From contig NZ_OY782855.1 in assembly GCF_963678425.1 (NCBI RefSeq), positions 2,170,001 to 2,234,000 on the forward strand: DNA of 64,000 nt, in the 5' to 3' direction. Made by a program: the position numbers and the translations under genes. Source of the DNA: an uncultured Bacteroides sp. Lineage in GTDB: Bacteria; Bacteroidota; Bacteroidia; Bacteroidales; Bacteroidaceae. Positions 17,371 through 25,515 of this stretch are shown here, piece after piece. Numbering within the stretch: position 1 is the stretch's first letter; each line of letters opens with the position of its first letter. The notes below the pieces were generated by a model that saw only the letters and a program-made list of their open reading frames with translations, made no database searches and was not told the origin of the DNA.

Positions 17371-17814
17371 TCACTCCTTTCCACTGTCGCGATAATACAT
17401 TGTACCGTAATCAGTTATAACAACAAAAAAACTAGTTTCCGGAATATATAATAAACACATTTCATCTGAAGTCCCATACCAAATATATTCCCAATATTTA
17501 TTTAACGTATCGAGCTCAAGACAGTCAATGCTATCATAATCCCATATTACATTAACAACTGCATCTTCTGAAAGATTTAAATTAAATTTTGAAACAAGAC
17601 ATTCAAGACCATCAGGCTCATTAATATTTAATAATATAATCTGATCTATCAATGTTTTCAAAAGCTTGGTAAATAAGATAGAATCAGAACTAAGCCTTAT
17701 TTTTAATTTACCTGCAATATCATCAATTATCTTTTGTTTTTCTACTTGATTTAAGGACTTATATCGAACATTAATATTATCCTTTCTCCATATATCTACT
17801 TTAAACTCTTCCAT
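17371..17814 (-). CDS. Unrecognised soluble protein
   Basis: A 147-aa acidic protein (MEEFKVDIWRKDN at the start) without signal peptide or membrane segment. I chose the ATG at 17814 over the GTG just before it. It has no motif I can name. The sequence alternates short hydrophobic and acidic stretches, like small immunity- or adaptor-type cytoplasmic proteins, but this is only an impression. It is AT-rich like its two downstream neighbours. Confidence 0.55.
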   Translation of the reverse strand: MEEFKVDIWRKDNINVRYKSLNQVEKQKIIDDIAGKLKIRLSSDSILFTKLLKTLIDQIILLNINEPDGLECLVSKFNLNLSEDAVVNVIWDYDSIDCLELDTLNKYWEYIWYGTSDEMCLLYIPETSFFVVITDYGTMYYRDSGKE

Positions 17815-17949
17815 CACATATTATTTAATAGATCTGACATCTATTCCGCAATAAATATTGTAGATAAATATACAAAAATATTTCAAAATAAAAAGATTCC
17901 ATATTTCTTTTTCTAGAATAAATGTAAAGATTTTAGAAATCTCGGGACG

Positions 17950-18411
17950 TTATTTATTGTATCCCTTTTCTTTCATCTTTGCTTGAATTTTAGAACCGAT
18001 AGAGGCACCCCAATTTTGCCCTGCTAGAATTGCTTCTTTCGTAATATTAGGAGTTACATCACTAATCTTTTTTCCGGCAGGAGATTCATAGAAAGCCAAT
18101 ACATCTTCCAGTTCCTTTTGTGTCAAATACTTCTGATAGATCGGAGTAAGCATTTCCGTCATCTGGTTTACAACGTCTTTTAGCATTTCCTCATTAACTG
18201 AATCCCAGAATTCTTTAGGAACATTTGGCGACTGTTCTTGAAAAGGTTTAAGTATTTGGGGAACCATAGCCTGCATATTTTTCAGAGTATTGGTAGCTAT
18301 CAGATATTTTCTCATAACCTGTGAATAAGAGTCTCCAGATTGTGCCATTGCAGTAACTGAGATAAATGCAAAAACTGCAAACAGAATTGTTTTCATTGAC
18401 GAATGTTTCAT
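17950..18411 (-). CDS. DUF2059 family exported protein
   Basis: A 153-aa protein with a signal peptide (MKHSSMKTILFAVFAF, cleaved near AMAQ). The mature part is helical and carries the DUF2059 pattern LTQKELEDVLAFYESPAGKKI near residues 100-120. Members are periplasmic and of unknown function. It is a single gene, divergent from menA. Confidence 0.8.
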   Translation of the reverse strand: MKHSSMKTILFAVFAFISVTAMAQSGDSYSQVMRKYLIATNTLKNMQAMVPQILKPFQEQSPNVPKEFWDSVNEEMLKDVVNQMTEMLTPIYQKYLTQKELEDVLAFYESPAGKKISDVTPNITKEAILAGQNWGASIGSKIQAKMKEKGYNK

Positions 18412-18621
18412 AGTAGTAATTTTAATTTCAGAATAAATTTATTAAAAGGGACTGTTATTTTACTTTATTTTATAACTCGATAAAGATACCTATTTATCCT
18501 AATAAAATACATTTTGCCTTTACTTTCTACCAAACAAAACAACACAAATCTTATTTTTCACAACATCCACCCTCGTATTCTTCAGAATGATTGTATCTTT
18601 GTTCTATCAAAAAGACAAAAC

Positions 18622-19518
18622 ATGAACGAAATAGTAGAAAAGAACTCTGCCAAAGCATGGCTGCTTGCTGCACGTCCAAAAACATTAGCCGGGGCAGTGG
18701 TACCCATATTAATAGGCACCGGACTAGCTATTGCCGACGGGAAATTCAATTGGCTGCCTGCGCTAATCTGTTGCCTGTTTGCTTTCCTTATGCAGATTGC
18801 ATCAAACCTGATAAATGACTTGTTCGATTTTCTGAAAGGAACCGACCGTGAAGACCGTCTTGGGCCTGAACGAGCTTGTGCTCAAGGGTGGATTTCTCCA
18901 TCAGCCATAAAAAAAGGAATTTTTGTAGTCGTGGCATTGGCTTGTATCGTGGGTAGCACTCTTCTTTTATACGGTGGATGGTGGCTTATACTGGTTGGCC
19001 TTTTCTGCGTAACCTTTGCATTTCTTTATACCACGGGTCCGTATCCTCTCTCCTATCACGGATGGGGAGATGTACTTGTGCTAATTTTCTTTGGTTTTGT
19101 ACCGGTATGCGGAACATATTACGTGCAAGCACTAACCCTCACCCCGCATGTTTTCGTTGGTGCGTTAGTCAGCGGACTGGTTATTGATACTTTACTAGTT
19201 GTGAATAACTACCGTGACCGCGATGCTGATGCCAAGAGTGGGAAAAAGACGATTATCGTACGCTTCGGAGAACCTTTCGGACGTTTCATTTACCTTTTTT
19301 TAGGGATAGCTGCATGCTGGCTCTGCATCTATTTTGCATGGGAAGGTCGCCTATGGGCTGCCTTACTTCCACAACTTTACCTTATTCCTCATTTTCTTAC
19401 CTGGCAACGGTTGGTAAAGATTCATAGCGGAAAAGAACTAAACGCGCTTTTAGGGGAATCATCAAGGAATATGCTTTTTCTGGCTTTATTGCTTTCTGCA
19501 GGATTAATACTTGGATAA
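18622..19518 (+). CDS. menA: 1,4-dihydroxy-2-naphthoate polyprenyltransferase
   Basis: Attaches the polyprenyl tail in menaquinone synthesis; integral membrane enzyme of the UbiA superfamily. It is 298 aa from the ATG at 18622 (MNEIVEKN); the longer upstream reading is not family-like. The first aspartate-rich motif NLINDLFDFLKGTD is near residue 65 and the second, NNYRDRDADAKSGKKT, near 200. About eight hydrophobic segments follow the UbiA pattern. No other men gene is in the window. Confidence 0.93.
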   Translation: MNEIVEKNSAKAWLLAARPKTLAGAVVPILIGTGLAIADGKFNWLPALICCLFAFLMQIASNLINDLFDFLKGTDREDRLGPERACAQGWISPSAIKKGIFVVVALACIVGSTLLLYGGWWLILVGLFCVTFAFLYTTGPYPLSYHGWGDVLVLIFFGFVPVCGTYYVQALTLTPHVFVGALVSGLVIDTLLVVNNYRDRDADAKSGKKTIIVRFGEPFGRFIYLFLGIAACWLCIYFAWEGRLWAALLPQLYLIPHFLTWQRLVKIHSGKELNALLGESSRNMLFLALLLSAGLILG

Positions 19519-19547
19519 AAAATAAATCTTCCATGAAACATTTTCAG

Positions 19548-19639
19548 TTAGATATACATCTAAAGGATATTATGATATATATCAAACGACAGCTTAGATA
19601 TATATCAAAAGGGTATTTAGATATATATCAAAAGAAAAA
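19548..19639. repeat. Four tandem 23-bp repeats with a central palindrome
   Basis: Four units of exactly 23 bp run back to back: 19548-19570, 19571-19593, 19594-19616 and 19617-19639. Units 2-4 contain the palindrome GATATATATC followed by AAA; unit 1 is a variant (GATATACATC). The array lies between the convergent menA and acetyltransferase genes. No function is known to me; the palindromes on a fixed period resemble protein-binding sites more than slippage. Confidence 0.85.
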
Positions 19640-19692
19640 TATTACCTGAATCATTCATAAAATCTATTAGAATAAAATTTATAATAAAGACG

Positions 19693-19756
19693 GTTGGACA
19701 GCCTTGAAAAGGCGATTACTTATAAATTTTTAAAGGGGTTGATTTTATAGTCCAAC
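19693..19756. other. Nested inverted repeats before the acetyltransferase stop
   Basis: GTTGGAC (19693-19699) pairs with GTCCAAC (19750-19756), and inside it GCCTTGAAAAGGC (19701-19713) forms a short hairpin. The structure ends at the stop codon of the minus-strand acetyltransferase. It could be part of a terminator or a small structured RNA; it lacks a clear U-tract. Confidence 0.4.
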
Positions 19757-20340
19757 TATAAGCGAGAAACTATTCCTTCTTTCAGAAGATAGTGTTGCCC
19801 GCTCTCCGGACAAATAGCTTCTCCTTGTTCATTGAATATAAGCTTATGCCCATATTCGCTTACCCAACCGGTTTGTCGGGCCGGATTGCCTGTCATTAAA
19901 GCATAAGGAGGAACATCTTTGGTAATTACCGCTCCGGCACCAATCATAGCATAAGCACCGATAGTGTTTCCACAGACAATAGTGGCATTGGCTCCGATGG
20001 TTGCTCCACGCTTAACGAGTGTGGTACGAAACTCATCTTTCCGGTTGATAAAACTTCGGGGATTTATTACGTTGGTAAAGACACAAGAAGGTCCCAGAAA
20101 CACATCGTCTTCACAGATTACACCTGTATAGACAGATACGTTATTCTGCACTTTCACATTATTCCCCAGAACCACCTGTGGTGAAATCACCACATTTTGT
20201 CCGATATTGCAGCTATGCCCCACAACACAACCCGCCATCAGATGAGAGAAGTGCCAGATCTTTGTCCCCTCACCTATCTGGCAGCCGGGATCTACCACCG
20301 CCGTTTCGTGAACAAAATAGTTTTTTTCACTGCTCAACAT
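19756..20340 (-). CDS. Sugar-nucleotide N-acetyltransferase (hexapeptide repeat, WbpD-like)
   Basis: A 194-aa left-handed beta-helix acyltransferase that probably N-acetylates an amino sugar nucleotide. Hexapeptide repeats span about 10-165 (GCQIGEGTKIWHFSHLM, VGHSCNIGQNVVISP, GATIGANATIVCGNTIG). The motif HFSHLMAG carries the likely catalytic histidine region, and GNPARQTGWV closes the domain as in WbpD/WlbB enzymes. I chose the ATG at 20340, which overlaps the upstream aminotransferase by 14 bp. It is last in rfbA-rfbB-aminotransferase-acetyltransferase, so its substrate is the product of that aminotransferase. Confidence 0.85.
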   Translation of the reverse strand: MLSSEKNYFVHETAVVDPGCQIGEGTKIWHFSHLMAGCVVGHSCNIGQNVVISPQVVLGNNVKVQNNVSVYTGVICEDDVFLGPSCVFTNVINPRSFINRKDEFRTTLVKRGATIGANATIVCGNTIGAYAMIGAGAVITKDVPPYALMTGNPARQTGWVSEYGHKLIFNEQGEAICPESGQHYLLKEGIVSRL

Positions 20341-21469
20341 ATTCCCGTATCTTTTCAATGATGAAATCTTGTACCTCTTCAGTCAATTCTGTGTGCATGG
20401 GCAATGAAAGGACTTCCTTGCACAGTATTTCCGAATTATCTAATACCTCTCCTTGCCGTGCAACATCCGTGAAAGCTTTTTGTTGCTGCAAAGGCAGCGG
20501 ATAATAAATCATGCTGGGGATACCATGTTCTGAAAGATAACTTCTCAGTTCATCCCGTCTGCCTTCTGTTACTTTTATTGTAAACTGATGATAGGTATGA
20601 GATGAGTATGACATTTTTCGTGGAAGAACAATGGAATCCAGATCATAAAGACCTTCATAATATCTTTTTGCTGCGGTCTGTCTTGCCTGTATGTAATCGT
20701 TCAGATGGTGAAGTTTCACGTTTAGTATGGCAGCCTGAATGGTATCCAGGCGGGAATTACAACCAATTACATCGTGAATATATTTTTTAGACTGGCCATG
20801 ACCGGCAATCATTTTTGCCCTGAAAGCCAGATCATCGTCATTCGTCATCAAAGCACCGCCATCTCCCATACAACCTAGATTCTTGGACGGAAAAAAAGAA
20901 GTGCAACCAAAATGTCCCATAGTTCCGGTTTGCTGCTCCTTCCCATCAGAAAATGTATATACAGCTCCAAGAGCCTGGGCATTATCCTCAATCACATACA
21001 GATTATTCGCTTCTGCGAGTTGAAGAATCTCTTCCATTGGACAACTTTGCCCAAACAGATGAACCGGAATTATAGCTTTCGTTTTAGGGGTAATCGCTTT
21101 CTGGATATGAGCAACTGTTACATTGAACGAATCATAATCCACATCCACCATCACGGGAACCAATCCCAACAAAGCAATCACCTCAGCAGAAGCAATGTAT
21201 GTAAAGGCTGGAACAATCACCTCGTCTCCCGGATGAAGTCCCAATGCCATTAATGCAATCTGAAGGGCATCTGTACCATTGGCTACCGGAATTACATGAC
21301 GTGCTCCTGTATAACTTTCCAGGTTAGCAACGAATTCACTAACCGGCAAACCATTAATAAATGCATACGAATCTATAACACTCTGAATGGCGTTATCAAT
21401 TTCGGGCTTTATCTTAAGGTACTGCCCTTTAAGGTCTACCATCGGAATTCGCAGATCGGGATCAATCAT
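20327..21469 (-). CDS. DegT/DnrJ/EryC1 family sugar aminotransferase (WbpE-like)
   Basis: PLP-dependent enzyme that aminates a keto sugar nucleotide. It is 380 aa. ANGTDALQIALMALG, the PLP-lysine motif FFPSKNLGCMGDGG, and GHGQSKKYIHDVIGCNSRLD are all present; they most resemble WbpE/WlbC, the UDP-3-keto-glucuronate aminotransferases. Its genes partners here make dTDP sugars, so the substrate may instead be a dTDP-keto-6-deoxyhexose. Its ATG overlaps the rfbB stop by four bases. Product is predicted to feed the following N-acetyltransferase. Confidence 0.88.
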   Translation of the reverse strand: MIDPDLRIPMVDLKGQYLKIKPEIDNAIQSVIDSYAFINGLPVSEFVANLESYTGARHVIPVANGTDALQIALMALGLHPGDEVIVPAFTYIASAEVIALLGLVPVMVDVDYDSFNVTVAHIQKAITPKTKAIIPVHLFGQSCPMEEILQLAEANNLYVIEDNAQALGAVYTFSDGKEQQTGTMGHFGCTSFFPSKNLGCMGDGGALMTNDDDLAFRAKMIAGHGQSKKYIHDVIGCNSRLDTIQAAILNVKLHHLNDYIQARQTAAKRYYEGLYDLDSIVLPRKMSYSSHTYHQFTIKVTEGRRDELRSYLSEHGIPSMIYYPLPLQQQKAFTDVARQGEVLDNSEILCKEVLSLPMHTELTEEVQDFIIEKIREYVEQ

Positions 21470-22605
21470 TTGTTACCGTACATCTTTTCGTAGTATTTCT
21501 GGTAATCTCCGCTGGTAACTTCTTCTACCCAAGACTGATTTTCCAGATACCACTTAATTGTTTTTACAATACCCACTTCGAACTTAGTTTCCGGATACCA
21601 ACCCAGTTCATTGGTTATCTTAGTGGGATCAATTGCATATCGCTGATCATGGCCTAGACGGTCTTTCACAAACGTAATCAATGATTCATTAATCCAGTCA
21701 ACAGAGATCTCACCTTTTTCATCATATTCCTTTTTCTTCAGCACTTCCTTATAAACAGGATTCTCTGTCATCATCTGATGAATAGTAGAAATAGTAAGCT
21801 TCACAATTTCAATGTTCTGCTTTTCATTGTGTCCACCTACATTGTAAACTTCCCCAGTTTTACCTTCACGAACCACAAGGTCGATTGCTTTGCAGTGATC
21901 TTCCACATACAACCAGTCGCGTACGTTCTTTCCGTCACCGTAAACCGGCAAGTGTTTGCCTTCAAGGATATTTTTAATAATGAGCGGAATAAGTTTTTCA
22001 GGGAAATGGAAAGGACCGTAATTATTCGAACATCTTGTAATACTTACCGGCATTTTATACGTGTCAAAATAAGCCATCACAAACATATCGGCACTTGTCT
22101 TCGATGCACTGTACGGACTGTGAGGACAAAGAGGAGTTGTTTCGTGAAAGAAGCCTTCAGCGCCAAGACTACCATACACTTCATCGGTAGAAACCTGATG
22201 GAAACGTACTCCTTCGCGCCATGTAGGATAACCTTGGTCATCCTTACCAGTCACCCAACAACGGCGGGCCGCATCAAGTAGATTTTGTGTTCCAAGGATA
22301 TTAGTCATTAGGAACAACTGTGGATTTTCAATACTTCTGTCCACATGACTCTCTGCGGCAAAGTTCACCACATAGTCGAACTGATATTGTGCAAACAGCT
22401 TGTCGGCCAACTCGCGGTTACAAATATCTCCTTTCACAAACTCGCAACGAGTGTGATCTATATCTTCTGCAATAGTGCCCAGATTCCCTGCATAGGTCAA
22501 TAAATCCAGTACCACTACCTTAATATCGTTATGCTTTGCAAGAATATATTTCAAGTAGTTAGCGCCGATAAACCCGGCAGCTCCTGTCACTAAATAAGTT
22601 TTCAT
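21466..22605 (-). CDS. rfbB: dTDP-glucose 4,6-dehydratase
   Basis: Converts dTDP-glucose to dTDP-4-keto-6-deoxyglucose. It is a 379-aa extended SDR: NAD-binding GAAGFIGANYLKYI at residues 8-21, catalytic YSASKTSADM near 165 (YxxxK), and the HVDRSI motif near 85. It lies six bases after rfbA and overlaps the aminotransferase by four. It is a little longer than the typical 350-aa enzyme because of an insert around VLKKKEYDEKGEIS. Confidence 0.93.
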   Translation of the reverse strand: MKTYLVTGAAGFIGANYLKYILAKHNDIKVVVLDLLTYAGNLGTIAEDIDHTRCEFVKGDICNRELADKLFAQYQFDYVVNFAAESHVDRSIENPQLFLMTNILGTQNLLDAARRCWVTGKDDQGYPTWREGVRFHQVSTDEVYGSLGAEGFFHETTPLCPHSPYSASKTSADMFVMAYFDTYKMPVSITRCSNNYGPFHFPEKLIPLIIKNILEGKHLPVYGDGKNVRDWLYVEDHCKAIDLVVREGKTGEVYNVGGHNEKQNIEIVKLTISTIHQMMTENPVYKEVLKKKEYDEKGEISVDWINESLITFVKDRLGHDQRYAIDPTKITNELGWYPETKFEVGIVKTIKWYLENQSWVEEVTSGDYQKYYEKMYGNK

Positions 22606-22611
22606 ATCTAA

Positions 22612-23481
22612 TTATTTTATTTTTGCTAATTCAAGCAAGTATTTACCATACTCTGTTTTTGCTAATTGCCGTCCCAATTTATTCAATTGTTCAGTAGAAA
22701 TCCAGCCATTGCGCCAGGCTATCTCTTCAATGCAACTTACATAAAAACCCTGACGGTTCTGAATGGTTGCCACAAAGTTGGATGCTTCCAGTAAGCTATC
22801 ACAGTTACCAGTATCTAGCCATGCAAATCCACGTCCAAAAAGTTCCACCTTTAGAGAGCCTTCTTCCAGATACATTTTATTCAGGTCGGTAATTTCATAT
22901 TCACCGCGTGCAGAAGGTTGCAATGCGGCTGCTTTCTCTGTAACTGTTGCATCATAAAAATAAAGACCGGGCACTGCATAATTACTTTTCGGATGTTCCG
23001 GTTTCTCTTCCAGTGAGATAACATCTCCATTTTCATCGAATTCCACCACCCCGTAAGCACGAGGATCTTTCACATAATAGCCAAAAACACAGGCCCCATT
23101 TTGAATGCTTGCCGCACGTTTCAGCATGGACGAAAAACCTTGTCCGTAGAACATATTATCACCAAGAATTAAACATCCGGGTTCGCCGTCCAGGAATTCT
23201 GCACCTAAGACAAAAGCTTGTGCAAGTCCATTTGGCTTCTCCTGTATCTTATATTGAAAGTTCATACCAAGATCCTCACCTGTACCCAATAAATCTTTAA
23301 ACATAGGAAGATCACGGGGAGTAGAAATAACAAGAACTTCTCTTATTCCGGCTAACATCAACGTAGACAGTGGGTAATAAATCATTGGTTTATCATACAC
23401 CGGCATAATTTGTTTTGAGATAGCTTTGGAGAGCGGATATAAACGAGTGGCGCTTCCGCCGGCAAGAATTATTCCTTTCAT
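22612..23481 (-). CDS. rfbA: Glucose-1-phosphate thymidylyltransferase
   Basis: Makes dTDP-glucose from glucose 1-phosphate and dTTP. It is 289 aa, with the nucleotidyltransferase start MKGIILAGGSATRLYPLSKA, the PMIYYPLSTLMLAGI motif, and EEKPEHPKSNYAVPGLYFYD. It is the first gene of the four-gene sugar cassette. rfbC and rfbD are absent from this cassette, so the pathway does not run to rhamnose here. Confidence 0.94.
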   Translation of the reverse strand: MKGIILAGGSATRLYPLSKAISKQIMPVYDKPMIYYPLSTLMLAGIREVLVISTPRDLPMFKDLLGTGEDLGMNFQYKIQEKPNGLAQAFVLGAEFLDGEPGCLILGDNMFYGQGFSSMLKRAASIQNGACVFGYYVKDPRAYGVVEFDENGDVISLEEKPEHPKSNYAVPGLYFYDATVTEKAAALQPSARGEYEITDLNKMYLEEGSLKVELFGRGFAWLDTGNCDSLLEASNFVATIQNRQGFYVSCIEEIAWRNGWISTEQLNKLGRQLAKTEYGKYLLELAKIK

Positions 23482-23599
23482 AGACTGCGTTATTTTTTAT
23501 TAAACGCAAATTAAGGAAAGATATTTGATATTGCAAAATAATTCAAAGAAAGATAAAGCAGTTTTTACTAATTTCTTACGTTTTAAAATGTAAAAAAGA

Positions 23600-23607
23600 T
23601 ATATTTG
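23600..23607 (+). promoter_or_regulatory. -7 promoter element for the lipoprotein/beta-barrel pair
   Basis: TATATTTG fits the Bacteroides -7 consensus, 22 bp before the ATG at 23630. The -33 position has no clear TTTG. Confidence 0.45.
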
Positions 23608-23629
23608 CACACTAATAAAATTTTAAGTC

Positions 23630-24172
23630 ATGAAATATTTATTACGAACAGTACTAGTCTTAGCTATCTTCCTGGGAATGGGATGTGATTGCGAAGGTTA
23701 TTTGGATAATCCAGAATACATTAGTTGCAAACTAACAGACGTACAACTTCATAATATGAATAATGAAGGTAAACAACCTGTTGAAGCCGCCTCGGCCGGA
23801 GTAAAAAAAGAGGCTTATGTATTGCGGATAGATTTGATTACAGATTCTTTACCAAGCACCTCCAATTATGGCTTTTACAAACTAGAAGATGGGATTACCA
23901 AGCTAAATATCAACACAGTGAATATTCTCAATCAAGATTATCCTGTTGGAGCAGATGTAACAACTTGTTTTAAAAACTATCCAAGAAGCACTGAGCAACA
24001 AATATTGGACTCAACCCAAAAAGGAGATACCATCGATGTAATGTATGGTTCTAAAATTTATCTGGCATTGCTTACCATACCCCAAGCCGGTTCGCATTCC
24101 TTTCGAGTAACTTTAACTCTGGCAAGCGGAAGAAAAATTGAGCGGGAAACAACTCCAGTTATTTTAAATTAA
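23630..24172 (+). CDS. Unrecognised lipoprotein
   Basis: A 180-aa predicted lipoprotein: hydrophobic signal with the lipobox LGMGC, cysteine at residue 19, and a second cysteine two residues on (CDCEG). The mature domain is about 160 residues, mainly beta by appearance, with one further pair of cysteines. No family is certain. It is followed 10 bp later by a predicted beta-barrel gene, so the two products may act together at the outer membrane. Confidence 0.7.
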   Translation: MKYLLRTVLVLAIFLGMGCDCEGYLDNPEYISCKLTDVQLHNMNNEGKQPVEAASAGVKKEAYVLRIDLITDSLPSTSNYGFYKLEDGITKLNINTVNILNQDYPVGADVTTCFKNYPRSTEQQILDSTQKGDTIDVMYGSKIYLALLTIPQAGSHSFRVTLTLASGRKIERETTPVILN

Positions 24173-24182
24173 TCAAGCTATC

Positions 24183-24935
24183 ATGAAAAAAATAATTATC
24201 CTGATTCTGATATTTTTGCCAATCATACTAAAAGCCCAGACAAGAAGAACATTATATAGATATATAGACCTTTCAGGAGGTATCAATATAAATTTATCAA
24301 ATCCAAAGTTTGACAATTTAATCGGGGTTTTATCTGGTACTCAAACCATATCTCCATTTATCAAAGGCAGATTCAGCTACTTTTTTAATTCCAAATGGGG
24401 TGCATTTTCTGATTCAAAATTTTATTCTGTGACTTTCTCAGAAAGAGATTTATCCAACTTTCTACCCAAGCCATACGAAAATCTTTATTACAAATTTGAC
24501 GAATTCTCTATAAATGAGAGACATGCCATCCTGGGAGACCTGGCAATAGGGGCGACTTATAGAATTGAAAACAAGAATTGGTCTGTACGTCCGAGAATTG
24601 GATTCGGAATTGGAGAAGTTGCCGGAAGAAGCACACGTTTTAGCGTTAAAGGGAATGGTACAAATAATATTTATGAGATTAATTATTTATCTGGCAATAA
24701 ATCTTTAGATGTCATCGACCTTCCCATTATCAAGACAGGAATCAATCTTGACTACAAATTTGATAAGATACATCTGGTTCTGGACATTGATTACACCCAA
24801 TTTATAAAGAAAGTCAGTTACACCTACCAAGTTCAAGATGCTTATACTGAAGAATTTATAGACAACAAAAAGATATATTCCAAAGCACTTCCAAGTAATC
24901 TTGATATTGGCCTCGGAGTCGGCCTCAACTTTTAA
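24183..24935 (+). CDS. Predicted outer-membrane beta-barrel protein
   Basis: A 250-aa protein with a signal peptide (MKKIIILILIFLPIILKAQ). The mature part alternates aromatic and polar residues in strand-like stretches (ATYRIENKNWSVRPRIGFGIG, INLDYKFDKIHLVLDIDY) and ends in LGVGLNF, a terminal phenylalanine typical of Bam-inserted barrels. The size fits 8-10 strands. Function unknown; co-transcribed with the preceding lipoprotein. Confidence 0.65.
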   Translation: MKKIIILILIFLPIILKAQTRRTLYRYIDLSGGININLSNPKFDNLIGVLSGTQTISPFIKGRFSYFFNSKWGAFSDSKFYSVTFSERDLSNFLPKPYENLYYKFDEFSINERHAILGDLAIGATYRIENKNWSVRPRIGFGIGEVAGRSTRFSVKGNGTNNIYEINYLSGNKSLDVIDLPIIKTGINLDYKFDKIHLVLDIDYTQFIKKVSYTYQVQDAYTEEFIDNKKIYSKALPSNLDIGLGVGLNF

Positions 24936-24969
24936 TCAAAAAAAAAGATAGGCTTCAAGCAGACAATAG

Positions 24970-25461
24970 TTATCCTGCAAGTTCAATTACTTCCAGATCT
25001 TTAAATTCTCCATTATCTATAACAAACCGAACCATTGTTCTCACCTTGTGAAAGCCATAAACGCCTGCAGCTCCCGGATTGATATGAAGCATTCCGAGAG
25101 TCTTGTCATATTTTACTTTTAGTATATGCGAATGACCACTGACAAACAGCTTTGGCGGGTGAACCAGAATGCTTCCTCTAATAGAAGGATCGTAATTGCC
25201 GGGGTATCCGCCAATATGCTTCATCAATATTTCTGCTCCCTCAATAGTAAAACGATTAACTTGCGGATACATTTTACGAATTTCCTGCCCGTCAATGTTT
25301 CCATATACTGCCCGAAGCGGACGAAAGGCTGCTAATTTCTCTGCAACTTCCACCGATCCAATATCTCCTACGTGCCAGATTTCATTACAATTCTCAAAAT
25401 ATTTCAGGTATTTCTCATCCCAATACCCGTGTGTATCTGACAACAATCCAATTCTTACCAT
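24970..25461 (-). CDS. YfcE/MJ0936-type metallophosphoesterase
   Basis: A 163-aa cytosolic phosphodiesterase of the calcineurin-like superfamily. Metal motifs in order: LLSDTHGYWD, HVGDIG, VYGNIDG, VSGHSHILK. Family members hydrolyse phosphodiester bonds in vitro; the physiological substrate is unknown. I chose the ATG at 25461; a TTG four codons upstream is unlikely. It is divergent from ppk1 with 54 bp between the starts. Confidence 0.9.
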   Translation of the reverse strand: MVRIGLLSDTHGYWDEKYLKYFENCNEIWHVGDIGSVEVAEKLAAFRPLRAVYGNIDGQEIRKMYPQVNRFTIEGAEILMKHIGGYPGNYDPSIRGSILVHPPKLFVSGHSHILKVKYDKTLGMLHINPGAAGVYGFHKVRTMVRFVIDNGEFKDLEVIELAG

Positions 25462-25515
25462 TTTTTTTTGCAATTATATTTGCAAATATACTATATTTAC
25501 AGCAAAATTGTTGCC

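Noticed and set aside
19548..19639. Tandem 23-bp array considered as a CRISPR
   Set aside because: Units are contiguous with no unique spacers, and there are no cas genes. It is a tandem repeat with a palindrome.
21778..22281. Plus-strand open frame inside rfbB
   Set aside because: Antisense to a well-supported dehydratase gene and without recognisable features.
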